Assembly (NCBI GenBank): GCA_963836265.1
Contig: CAWIIO010000004.1
Location: forward strand, 124,001-188,000
Source: CAIWHR01 sp963836265
Lineage (GTDB): Bacteria; Pseudomonadota; Gammaproteobacteria; Burkholderiales; Casimicrobiaceae
Direction: 5' to 3'
DNA: 64,000 bases
Position numbers and translations under genes: made by a program. This document shows, piece after piece, positions 8,245-16,714 of this stretch. The notes below the pieces were generated by a model. It saw nothing but the letters and a program-made list of their open reading frames with translations. It ran no database searches and had not been told where the DNA came from. Position 1 is the first letter of the stretch. Each line of letters starts with the position of its first letter.

Positions 8245-10149
8245 ATGATCCGCAGCCATTCGAACAAGAAGAGGCTTTGCCGTCGCGAGTTCCGTCGCGC
8301 GGTGCTGCAGGCCGCGCTGACGGCGGCGATTGCCGCGCCCACGGGCGCGCTGGCGTTCGAGGTTCCCCTCGAAAACGAGGACCTCGCGGTGCGCTGGGAC
8401 AACACGCTGCGCTACAACCTCGGCTACCGGCTTCAGGATCAGGATCCCGCCATTCTCAAGAACGTCAACGCCGACGATGGCGATCGCAATTTCAGGAACC
8501 ATCAGTTCGTCACCAACCGCTTCGACGTCCTGTCCGAATTCGACTTCGTCTACAAGAGAAGCTATGGCTTCCGCGTCAGCGCGGCGCTGTGGTGGGACGC
8601 CGCGTACTCGACGCTCAACGACACGTCGACGGCGACGGCGAACACGCTGCGCAACGGCCTGCCCGCGGCCGGGATCCTGAGCCCCCCGTCGAAGCGCTAC
8701 ATGGAGGGCGGATCCGGCGAATGGCTGGACGCCTTCGCGTTCGCCAACGTCGACGTCGCCGGGATGCCGCTCAACGTCAAGGCCGGCCAGCACACCGTGT
8801 ACTGGGGCGACAGCCTGCTCCTGGGCGGGGCGATCCATGGCGTCTCGTACGCCCAGAACTCGCTCGACATCATGAAGGGGCTCTCCACCCCCGGCGCGGA
8901 GGCGAAGGAGCTGTTCCGGCCGCGGGGAGGACTGACGCTGCAGTTGCAGCCGACGGCCGACCTCTCGGTGGCCGGCCAGTGGTTCTACAACTGGCAGGCG
9001 GTGCGCATTCCCGAGTCGGGCGGCTATCTCGCGAACAACGATCCGCTGCTCTTCGGCGGCGATTCGCTGATCGTGGCGCCCAGCCCGTTCGCGGCGTCGG
9101 TGCCTGGGTCGCCGGCGTTCCTGCGCGCCTGGAACGTCAACCCCATTCCATCGTCGCGCTACAGCGGCAGCATCGGCGATTGGGGTGTGTCCGCGCGCTG
9201 GAGCCCGCAGTGGCTCGACGGCACGATGGGCTTCTATTACCGCAACGCGACCGACATCCTGCCGCAGCTGGTGCTGACGCCGGGACTCGCCACGACAGTT
9301 CCCGCCAGCCTGTGCACGACGATCGGCGGCATCCCGCTCGGCGGCACCAACTGCATCATCAACAAGAACGCGACCAATGTCGCCGACCTCACCACCAAGG
9401 GCAAGTACGGCACTTACCAGACGGCGTACGGCAACAACATCCACATCTACGGGCTCACGCTGGCGAAGAGCATCGAGGGCATCAGCGTCGGCGCGGAAAT
9501 TTCCTACCGCGAGAACATGCCGCTGCTGAGCGATCCGGTGACGGTGTTGCCGGCGCCGCTGGTGCCCTCCACGCCGGGATCGATCGCGACCACGGCGCTG
9601 CCCGCGAACGGGGACACGCCGGGCGCGCTCGGCAACACCTGGCACGGCCTCGTCAACGCGGTGGGCATCGTGCCGAAGACGGCGCTCTTCGACACCGCGT
9701 CGTGGCAGGCCGAGCTCACGTGGATGCAATACGGCAGCGTTACCCAGAACGAGGCGGTGTTCAAGGGTCGCGCGAGTTACGTGCGGCCCGACGGCTCGGC
9801 GTGGATCGACAAGCCGACCAAGAACTATTTCGGGCTGGGCATCAACTTCACGCCGACCTGGTTCCAGGTCTTTCCGGGCGTGGACATCCTGGCACCGATT
9901 TCGTGGGGCCAGGGGCTCGCCGGCAACGCCGCCGTCCTGTTTGGCGGCAATCGGGGCGCCGGGACGTACGCGGTCGGCGTCGCCGCGGACATCTATCAGA
10001 AATACCGGATCGACCTCAAGTACACGGGCTATTACGGCCAGTACACGACCGACGCCACCGGGGCGGTGTCGGCCAACGGCTTCAACGGGGCTTACTCCGC
10101 GTTGTCCGACCGCGGCTGGGTGTCGCTCACATTCAAAACGACGTTCTAG
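8245..10149 (+). CDS. DUF1302 family outer-membrane beta-barrel protein
   Basis: 634 residues. An Arg-rich signal peptide (RRAVLQAALTAAIAAPTGAL) precedes a mature protein full of alternating amphipathic strands. It ends ..GWVSLTFKTTF, the C-terminal aromatic beta-signal of outer-membrane barrels. The blocks VRWDNTLRYNLGYRLQ, AGQHTVYWGDSLLLGG and FRPRGGLTLQLQPT are typical of DUF1302, often found beside DUF1329 in bacteria that degrade esters, steroids and other hydrophobic compounds. It probably passes or binds a hydrophobic substrate at the outer membrane. Strong ribosome site (CAGGGAGGG). First gene of a four-gene operon driven by site A; the DUF1329 gene starts 17 nt after its stop. Confidence 0.9.
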   Translation: MIRSHSNKKRLCRREFRRAVLQAALTAAIAAPTGALAFEVPLENEDLAVRWDNTLRYNLGYRLQDQDPAILKNVNADDGDRNFRNHQFVTNRFDVLSEFDFVYKRSYGFRVSAALWWDAAYSTLNDTSTATANTLRNGLPAAGILSPPSKRYMEGGSGEWLDAFAFANVDVAGMPLNVKAGQHTVYWGDSLLLGGAIHGVSYAQNSLDIMKGLSTPGAEAKELFRPRGGLTLQLQPTADLSVAGQWFYNWQAVRIPESGGYLANNDPLLFGGDSLIVAPSPFAASVPGSPAFLRAWNVNPIPSSRYSGSIGDWGVSARWSPQWLDGTMGFYYRNATDILPQLVLTPGLATTVPASLCTTIGGIPLGGTNCIINKNATNVADLTTKGKYGTYQTAYGNNIHIYGLTLAKSIEGISVGAEISYRENMPLLSDPVTVLPAPLVPSTPGSIATTALPANGDTPGALGNTWHGLVNAVGIVPKTALFDTASWQAELTWMQYGSVTQNEAVFKGRASYVRPDGSAWIDKPTKNYFGLGINFTPTWFQVFPGVDILAPISWGQGLAGNAAVLFGGNRGAGTYAVGVAADIYQKYRIDLKYTGYYGQYTTDATGAVSANGFNGAYSALSDRGWVSLTFKTTF

Positions 10150-10166
10150 AAGGTGGAGGAGTAACT

Positions 10167-11522
10167 ATGTTGCGCAAGACATTGATGGCGGTGGCCGTCG
10201 CCGCGCTGGGCGCCAACGCCGCGCTCGCCGCGGTCTCGGCCGAGGAGGCGAAGCAGCTCGGCACGACGCTGACCCTGGTCGGCGCCGAGAAGGCCGGCAA
10301 CAAGGACGGGACGATTCCCGAATACACGGGCGGGCTCACCACGTTCCCGCCAAGCTTCAAGCCGGGCGACCGTTTCCGGCCCGATCCGTACGCGAACGAG
10401 AAGCCGCGGCTTACGATCGACAGCAAGAACATGGCGCAGTATGCCGACAAGCTGTCGGCGGGTGTGCAGGAGCTGTTGAAGCGCAATCCGTCGTGGCGCG
10501 TCGACGTCTACCCGACGCACCGGCCGGTCGTGTATCCAAAGCGCTATCTCGACGACACGGTGAAGAACGCCACCGGCGCGAAGTCGGTCGACGGCGGACT
10601 CGGCGTCGAGAACATGCTCGCGGGGATTCCGTTCCCGATCCCCAAGTCCGGCTCGGAAGCGATGTGGAATCACCTGATGCGCTACTCCGGCTATGGCTAC
10701 GCGTTCAAGTACGACAACTGGAACGAGGACTCGGCCGGCGTCGCGATCCTGGCCCTGACCGCCGAGGGCTGGCAGGAATTCCCGCTCCAGGATCCGAAGA
10801 GGACCGGCGCCGCCAAGCCCACCGACGGTTACTGGAAGCTGAAGCTGCTCTACCAGGGTCCCGCCCGACGCGCTGGTGAAGGGCTGATGGGGCTCGATTC
10901 GGTCAATCCGCTGGCCCAGCCGCGGCGGGCCTGGCAATACCTTCCCGGCCAGCGCCGCGTGAAGCTCGCGCCCGACATCGCCTACGACACGCCCAATCCC
11001 GGCTCGGCCGGCGTCGCGACTTACGACGACGCGTTCCTCTTCAACGGCGCGCTCGACCGCTACGATTGGAAGCTCGTCGGCAAGAAGGAGCTCTACGTCC
11101 CATACGACGGCTACCGGTTCTATGCCGCCAAGCCCGCCGACATCATGAAGCCGGGCGCCGTCAACCCGGATCTCCTGCGCTGGGAGCTGCACCGCGTCTG
11201 GGTCGTCGAGGCGACGCTGAAGCCCGGCAAGCGCCACATCTATGCGAAGCGCACGTATTACCTCGACGAGGACAGCTGGGTGGCGCTGGCCTCCGACGAG
11301 TACGACGCCCGGGGCCAGCTCTTCGTCGCGGGCCTGACCAACCTGGTTTTCATCTACGACCAGAAGGCCGTCAGCGTCGACAATTACATGCTCTACAACT
11401 TCGCGGTCGGCGCCTACACGGTGTCGGGGTTGGAGGGGGCTTATTCCGGGCCCAAGTACGGCGAGGTGCTCCCCGAGAAGGAGTGGTCGCCGGAGACGCT
11501 GGCCGGGTCCGGCGTTCGCTGA
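10167..11522 (+). CDS. DUF1329 family periplasmic protein
   Basis: 451 residues. Signal peptide (LMAVAVAALGANAALA) and an alpha/beta periplasmic protein. Conserved DUF1329 blocks are LTLVGAEKAGNKDGTIPEYT near the N-terminus, NHLMRYSGYGY and RAWQYLPGQRRVKLAPDIAY in the middle, and HRVWVVEATLKPGKRHIYAK. The fold is thought to be LolB/LolA-like, suggesting a shuttle for lipid-like molecules between membranes (family inference). The ATG at 10167 has a near-perfect GGAGGAG site. It lies directly downstream of the DUF1302 gene, its usual partner. A hairpin after the stop (11622) may lower expression of the next two genes. Confidence 0.9.
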   Translation: MLRKTLMAVAVAALGANAALAAVSAEEAKQLGTTLTLVGAEKAGNKDGTIPEYTGGLTTFPPSFKPGDRFRPDPYANEKPRLTIDSKNMAQYADKLSAGVQELLKRNPSWRVDVYPTHRPVVYPKRYLDDTVKNATGAKSVDGGLGVENMLAGIPFPIPKSGSEAMWNHLMRYSGYGYAFKYDNWNEDSAGVAILALTAEGWQEFPLQDPKRTGAAKPTDGYWKLKLLYQGPARRAGEGLMGLDSVNPLAQPRRAWQYLPGQRRVKLAPDIAYDTPNPGSAGVATYDDAFLFNGALDRYDWKLVGKKELYVPYDGYRFYAAKPADIMKPGAVNPDLLRWELHRVWVVEATLKPGKRHIYAKRTYYLDEDSWVALASDEYDARGQLFVAGLTNLVFIYDQKAVSVDNYMLYNFAVGAYTVSGLEGAYSGPKYGEVLPEKEWSPETLAGSGVR

Positions 11523-11621
11523 CACCGGCCCGCGCGGTCGCGGGGCGCAAGCAGCGTCCCGGTACGAGGTTTGCGCCGGGGACGTAGCGGCCGGACCGCT
11601 CGCTGCGGAGTTGGTTTCGTC

Positions 11622-11656
11622 GCCCGGCGTTGTGGGCACCACGCCGGGCCCGTTTT
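11622..11656 (+). terminator. Intra-operon hairpin (attenuator-like)
   Basis: GCCCGGCGT (11622-11630) pairs perfectly with ACGCCGGGC (11641-11649) and is followed by CCGTTTT. It lies in the 153-nt gap between the DUF1329 and YCF48 genes, where it could partly terminate transcription or set an mRNA end. Confidence 0.55.
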
Positions 11657-11675
11657 CCCAGTCTGAGGACCTCCG

Positions 11676-12755
11676 ATGAAGGCGATCCGCTCGGCCGCTG
11701 TCGCACTCGCCGCCCTGGTGGCGCTGGCGGCGAATCCGTTTGCGGCGGCCGCGGGATTTCAGGATCCGCTCGATCTGCCGTCGCAACCGTCGGCACTCGC
11801 GAGCAAGAGCCTGCTGGAAGGCGTCGCCCGCGCCGGCCCGCGGCTGGTCGCCGTGGGGCAGCGCGGCCACATCCTGTACTCGACCGACAGCGGCGCGACG
11901 TGGAACCAGGCGAAGGTGCCGGTGAGCTCGGACTTGACCGCCGTGTTCTTCGTCAACGACCTCAAGGGCTGGGCGGTGGGCCACGACGGCGTGATCCTCC
12001 ACACCGCCGACGGCGGCATCACCTGGTCGCTGCAGCTCGACGGCCGCCGGGCCAACGAGCGTCTGGTCGAGCACATGCAGGGCCGCGCCGATGCGAATCC
12101 GGAGTCGGCCGAAGAGAAGGCGTTGCTCGCGGAAGCGAAGCGCGACAAGGAGCAGGGCGCGGACAAGCCGTTCCTCGACGTGTGGTTCGCCGACGAAAAC
12201 AACGGCTATGTCGTGGGCGCTTACAACCTGATCTTCCAGACCCGCGACGGCGGCAAGAACTGGGACGCCTGGTTCGACCAGACCGACAACCCCAAGCTCC
12301 TCAACCTGTACGCGATCGGGTGGGCCGGCGGCGATTTGTACATCGCCGGCGAAGCGGGCCTCGTGCTGAAGCTCGATCCGGCGGCGAAGCGCTTCAGGGC
12401 GCTCGCGACCCCGTACAGCGGCAGCTACTTCGGCGTCGTCGGGGACAAGACGGCGGTGCTGGTGTTCGGGCTGCGCGGCAACGTGTACCGCACCGAGGAT
12501 GGCGGCAAGACGTGGGCCAAGATCGACGCCGGCCTGCCGGCAACGATCGTGAGCGGGATTACGTTGGCGAGCGGGGCGATCGCGCTGGCCGATGTCGGCG
12601 GCCGGATCGCGGTGAGCACCGACGGCGGCCGCACGTTCAAGCCCGCGTCGCTACCGACGACGATGCCGATCGCCGGCATCGCCGATGCCGGCAACGGTCG
12701 TATCGCGCGCGTCGGGCCGCGCGGCGTCGCGGTCACCGAGCTCGCGCTGCGCTAG
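11676..12755 (+). CDS. YCF48-like BNR beta-propeller, secreted
   Basis: 359 residues with a signal peptide (SAAVALAALVALAANPFAAA). At least five Asp-box/BNR repeats are visible: YSTDSGATWNQ, HTADGGITWSL, QTRDGGKNWDAW, RTEDGGKTWAKI and VSTDGGRTFKP, spaced as blades of a propeller. The family is named after the photosystem II assembly factor Ycf48, but in non-photosynthetic bacteria it recurs next to RND/MMPL transporters, as here: the RND gene begins 19 nt after this stop. A periplasmic role beside that transporter is the simplest inference. Confidence 0.85.
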   Translation: MKAIRSAAVALAALVALAANPFAAAAGFQDPLDLPSQPSALASKSLLEGVARAGPRLVAVGQRGHILYSTDSGATWNQAKVPVSSDLTAVFFVNDLKGWAVGHDGVILHTADGGITWSLQLDGRRANERLVEHMQGRADANPESAEEKALLAEAKRDKEQGADKPFLDVWFADENNGYVVGAYNLIFQTRDGGKNWDAWFDQTDNPKLLNLYAIGWAGGDLYIAGEAGLVLKLDPAAKRFRALATPYSGSYFGVVGDKTAVLVFGLRGNVYRTEDGGKTWAKIDAGLPATIVSGITLASGAIALADVGGRIAVSTDGGRTFKPASLPTTMPIAGIADAGNGRIARVGPRGVAVTELALR

Positions 12756-12774
12756 AGAGCACAGGGAAATCATC

Positions 12775-15276
12775 ATGGCAGCCCCTTCCGACGATCTCGA
12801 CCAGATGCCGGTGGTCCGCGACCTCGCGGACTTCGATCGCAAATCCGGCAACGTTCTGGAGCGGCTGGTCTTCAACAACCGGCTGGTCTTCGTCGTCGTC
12901 TGCGCCATCGCGACGCTCGCGCTGGGCTACTTCGCGGCGACCAGGCTCGTGCTGAACGCGAGCTTCGAGAAGATGATTCCGCAGAGCCAGCCGTACATCA
13001 AGAACTATCTCACCTACCAGAAGGAGCTGCGCGGGCTCGGCAACGCGCTCCGCGTCGTCGTCGAGAACACCGACGGCACCATCTTCGACCCGCAGTACCT
13101 CGAGGCGCTGAAGGAGATCAACGACGAGCTGTACCTGACGCCCGGAGTCGACCGGGGGTGGGTGAAATCGCTGTGGACGCCGGCGGTGCGCTGGACCGAG
13201 GTCACCGAGGAGGGCTTTCGCGGCGGCCCGGTGATGCCGGACAGCTACGACGGCTCGCCGAAGGCGGTCGAGCAGCTCAAGGAAAACATCGCCCGCTCGG
13301 GCATCGTGGGGAGCCTCGTCGCCAACAACTTCAAGTCGAGCATGATCTTCGTGCCGCTCCTCGACAAGGAGCCGGGCACCGGCAAACCCATCGACTATCA
13401 CGGACTCTCGAAGGTGCTGGAGGAGAAGATCCGCGACAAGTACGAGCTGGCCAAGACGCTCAAGACCAAGGTGCTGAGCAAGGAGACGCCCAAGATCAAG
13501 ATCCACATCATCGGCTTCGCCAAGCTGATCGGCGAGCTGATCGACGGGTTGCTCAAGGTGATGATGTTCTTCGGCATCGCCGCGCTGATCGCCGTCGTCA
13601 TCATCTATTTCTACACCCGCTGCGTGCGCAGCACGATCCTGGTGATCGCCTGCTCGATGATCGCCGTCGCCTGGCAGCTCGGTCTCGTCGCGCTGTTCGG
13701 CTTCGAGCTCGATCCGTTCTCGATCCTGGTGCCGTTCCTCGTGTTCGCGATCGGCGTGTCCCATGGCGCGCAGAAGATGAACGGCATCATGCAGGACATC
13801 GGCCGCGGCACGCAGAAACTCGTTGCGGCGCGCTACACGTTCCGCCGGCTGTTCCTGGCCGGGGTGACGGCGCTCCTCGCCGATGCGGTCGGCTTCGCCG
13901 TGCTGATGGTGATCGACATTCCGGTGATCAAGGACCTGGCGCTCACGGCCAGCATCGGCGTCGCGGTGCTGATCTTCACCAATCTGCTGCTGCTGCCGGT
14001 GCTCCTCTCCTACACCGGCGTCAGCAAGGCCGCCGCGCAGCGCAGCCTGAAGGAGGAAAAGGAGGAGACCCGGGGCAAGGGATTGGGCAAGCTGTGGCTC
14101 TTTCTCGACCGCTTCACGACGCGCCCCTGGGCGCTGGGCGCCATCGGCGCGTCCGCGGCGCTGGCCGTCGTGGGCTTCGCGACGAGCCAGCACCTCAAGA
14201 TCGGCGACCTCGATGCCGGGGCACCGGAGCTGCGCCCGGAATCGCGCTACAACCGCGACAACGCCTACATCACCGCCAACTACGCGCTGTCGTCCGACCA
14301 GTTCGCGGTGATCGTCAAGACGGGCAAGGAAGGCTGCCTCAAGTACGAGACGCTGGTCGACGCCGACCGGCTCGGCTGGGCGCTGCGGCAGCTCCCTGGG
14401 GTGCAGACCACCGTTTCGCTCGCCGACGCGGCGCGGCAGATCACGGCGGGCTCGTTCGAGGGCAATCCGAAGTGGCTGACGATCAACCGCAACCAGGACA
14501 TTCTCAACTACGCAGCCCAGCAGGCTTCGTCGAACAATCCCGACCTGTTCAACACCGATTGCTCGGTGATGCCCGTGATCGCGTACCTCGCCGACCACAA
14601 GGCGGAGACGCTCGACCGCGTGGTGAACAAAGCCGAAGAGTTCGCAACGGCCCACAACGACAAGGACCGCCTGTTCCTGCTCGCGGCCGGCAGCGCCGGC
14701 ATCGAAGCGGCGACCAACATCGTCGTGAAAAAGGCCTGGCGGGAGATGCTGCTCTACGTCTATGCGGCGGTGATCGTGCTCTGCTTCATCACGTTCCGCA
14801 GCTGGCGCGCGGTGATCGTCGCCGTGGTCCCGCTGATGGTGACATCGATCCTGTGCGAGGCGCTGATGGTCGCGCTCGGCATCGGCGTCAAGGTCGCGAC
14901 GCTCCCGGTCATCGCGCTCGGCGTCGGTATCGGCGTCGACTACGCGCTGTACCTGCTGTCGGTTCAGCTCGCGCAGCAGCGCAAGGGCTTGCCGCTCACC
15001 GAGGCCTACAAGAAGGCCGTCCAGTTCACCGGCAAGGTGGTTGCGCTGGTGGGCGTGACCCTGGCGGCCGGCGTCATCACCTGGGCGTTCTCGCCGATCA
15101 AGTTCCAGGCCGACATGGGGATCCTGCTCACGTTCATGTTTCTCTGGAACATGATCGGCGCGCTGGTGCTGATTCCAGCACTGTCTTATTTCCTGCTGCC
15201 CACCGAGGTGGTGGCAAAGCGGGCGCGGCGTTCGGCCAAGGTGGGGGGCGCCGCCAAGGCGGCCGCTCAGGCCTGA
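12775..15276 (+). CDS. RND/MMPL-family transporter
   Basis: 833 residues with the classic duplicated RND layout. An N-terminal helix (LVFVVVCAIATLALGYFAAT) precedes a large periplasmic loop, then a block of five or six membrane helices (MMFFGIAALIAVVIIYFYT onward, DPFSILVPFLVFAIGVSHGA). The pattern repeats from ~480, ending with ALGVGIGVDYALYLLSVQLA and further helices. It resembles the hopanoid/lipid-exporting MMPL group, not the drug pumps, and no membrane-fusion protein or outer channel is adjacent. ATG at 12775 with AGGGAAA; a longer in-frame start at 12685 lies inside the previous gene. Last gene of the operon. Confidence 0.9.
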   Translation: MAAPSDDLDQMPVVRDLADFDRKSGNVLERLVFNNRLVFVVVCAIATLALGYFAATRLVLNASFEKMIPQSQPYIKNYLTYQKELRGLGNALRVVVENTDGTIFDPQYLEALKEINDELYLTPGVDRGWVKSLWTPAVRWTEVTEEGFRGGPVMPDSYDGSPKAVEQLKENIARSGIVGSLVANNFKSSMIFVPLLDKEPGTGKPIDYHGLSKVLEEKIRDKYELAKTLKTKVLSKETPKIKIHIIGFAKLIGELIDGLLKVMMFFGIAALIAVVIIYFYTRCVRSTILVIACSMIAVAWQLGLVALFGFELDPFSILVPFLVFAIGVSHGAQKMNGIMQDIGRGTQKLVAARYTFRRLFLAGVTALLADAVGFAVLMVIDIPVIKDLALTASIGVAVLIFTNLLLLPVLLSYTGVSKAAAQRSLKEEKEETRGKGLGKLWLFLDRFTTRPWALGAIGASAALAVVGFATSQHLKIGDLDAGAPELRPESRYNRDNAYITANYALSSDQFAVIVKTGKEGCLKYETLVDADRLGWALRQLPGVQTTVSLADAARQITAGSFEGNPKWLTINRNQDILNYAAQQASSNNPDLFNTDCSVMPVIAYLADHKAETLDRVVNKAEEFATAHNDKDRLFLLAAGSAGIEAATNIVVKKAWREMLLYVYAAVIVLCFITFRSWRAVIVAVVPLMVTSILCEALMVALGIGVKVATLPVIALGVGIGVDYALYLLSVQLAQQRKGLPLTEAYKKAVQFTGKVVALVGVTLAAGVITWAFSPIKFQADMGILLTFMFLWNMIGALVLIPALSYFLLPTEVVAKRARRSAKVGGAAKAAAQA

Positions 15277-15331
15277 CGTTCCCCGGCGGGGTCGCGGGCG
15301 TCGCGCCCCGCCGTCGCGGCGCTCGATTCGA

Positions 15332-16678
15332 CTACGCGGTGGCGCCCTCGACCGACGCGGCTTTCGCGGCGATCGCCCGCCGGACCAGGCCGACGTGCTC
15401 GCGCAGCGTGTACGCCTCGCTCGCGAAGCTCGCGGGGATGTGGATCCGCGCGACTGCGTGCTCGATGCGATCCAGGTGATCCATCCATTTTTCGATCGGC
15501 AGCGACCCCTGTCGCGTGCCCACGTCGCGCTCGAGCAGCGCCAGCTCCCCGTACCACCGGTAGATGCGCGATCGAACGCGCCAGCGCAGGACCTGCGGCA
15601 GGATGTTCACGAGCGGTACGATGACCACGAGCAACGGGACGAGCACGATGATCGCGCGCTCGACAAAGGCGGCGACCGAGAAGGGCAGGTAGCGGTAGAG
15701 CAGGCTCGGACCGAACCGCTTGTGCTGATCCGCGTCCGGCGAGACTCGAAGGTCCACCTTGGCGATCCCCGGAAACTCGCCCGCCGCTTCGAAGTACCCC
15801 TGCTCGCCGTGGATCTCGCGAGCGGCGTCCAGCAACAGGTTGACGAGCGCGGGATGCAGGCCGTCGCGCGCCACGAGCATCGCCTTGGTGCCGATCATGT
15901 CGGCGTCCCGTTCCGGGATGCCGAGCTCGAGATCGAGCGTTCCGGCCGGCAGCGTGAGCTTCGAGATGAAGGGGAAGCGGCGCGGATACGCATCGGCGCG
16001 CGCGAGGCTCATGAACTTGATGGCCGGATCGCGCAGCGCCTGCTGGATCGCGGGGATGCCCGCGCCGCCGACGAAGATCGCAGCGTCGATCTCCCCGGTG
16101 CGCAAGGCGCTGATCGCGGCGGGACCGCCCAAGGGAACGATATCCGTGTTGTCGCGCCCGAGGCCATTTTCGACGACGCCATTGAGCGCCAGCATCTGCA
16201 GCGCGAGCGCGCGGGTGCCGCTTCCCGGTGCGCCGACGGCAATGCGTCTGCCGTGGAGGCTGCGCAGATCCGTCAGCGTCTTCGGGTCGCGATAGAAGAT
16301 CCAGAGCGGCTCGTAGTAGAGGCTCGCGAGCATCACCAGGCCGTCGGTCCTGGGGGGCTCGGCGAGCCCGCCCTGGAGGAAGGCGACGTCCACGCCCGAC
16401 TTCGGATCGAGCAGCAGCTGCAGATTTTCCACGGCGCCTTCGGTCAGCCGTTCGTTGACGGTGACGCCTTCGCGCGCGAGAAGCTCGACGTAGCGCTGGG
16501 CGTAGCGGTGATAGACGCCGTTGGTGCTGCCCGACGCGAGGACGATCCGGCGGGGCGCGCCGGGCTGCAGCAGCTGCGTGGTGATCCCCAGAACGACGGC
16601 GATCAGCACGGTCACGAGCAGCCCGAGGCGGAGGCGCTCCCGCCGCGAAAGAAGCATCAGATCTTCGAAGAAGGCCAT
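15332..16678 (-). CDS. TAXI-family (TRAP-type) solute-binding protein, membrane-anchored
   Basis: 448 residues. An N-terminal helix (LGLLVTVLIAVVLGITTQLL) anchors a periplasmic TAXI domain: the signature IVLASGSTNGVYHRYAQ and GVDVAFLQGGLA are characteristic, as is AVGAPGSGTRALALQML. Instead of ending after the binding domain, the protein has a second hydrophobic segment (RAIIVLVPLLVVIVPLVNIL) and a ~100-residue C-terminal helical part. This two-anchor form is found without DctM/DctQ permease genes, and none is here. It may sense or present an anionic ligand. It follows the AidB-like gene by 36 nt on the same strand. Confidence 0.85.
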   Translation of the reverse strand: MAFFEDLMLLSRRERLRLGLLVTVLIAVVLGITTQLLQPGAPRRIVLASGSTNGVYHRYAQRYVELLAREGVTVNERLTEGAVENLQLLLDPKSGVDVAFLQGGLAEPPRTDGLVMLASLYYEPLWIFYRDPKTLTDLRSLHGRRIAVGAPGSGTRALALQMLALNGVVENGLGRDNTDIVPLGGPAAISALRTGEIDAAIFVGGAGIPAIQQALRDPAIKFMSLARADAYPRRFPFISKLTLPAGTLDLELGIPERDADMIGTKAMLVARDGLHPALVNLLLDAAREIHGEQGYFEAAGEFPGIAKVDLRVSPDADQHKRFGPSLLYRYLPFSVAAFVERAIIVLVPLLVVIVPLVNILPQVLRWRVRSRIYRWYGELALLERDVGTRQGSLPIEKWMDHLDRIEHAVARIHIPASFASEAYTLREHVGLVRRAIAAKAASVEGATA

Positions 16679-16714
16679 CCCGACGGCGCCCGTGCTCGAA
16701 TGTACGGTGCCAGG

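Noticed and set aside
8277..10166. Upstream extension of the DUF1329 frame through the DUF1302 gene
   Set aside because: It is a shadow of DUF1302; the DUF1329 start at 10167 has a signal peptide and a GGAGGAG site.
13158..15479. Long frame overlapping the RND gene in another frame
   Set aside because: No recognisable domains, Arg/Gly/Ala-rich as expected for a shadow; the RND frame has clear membrane helices.
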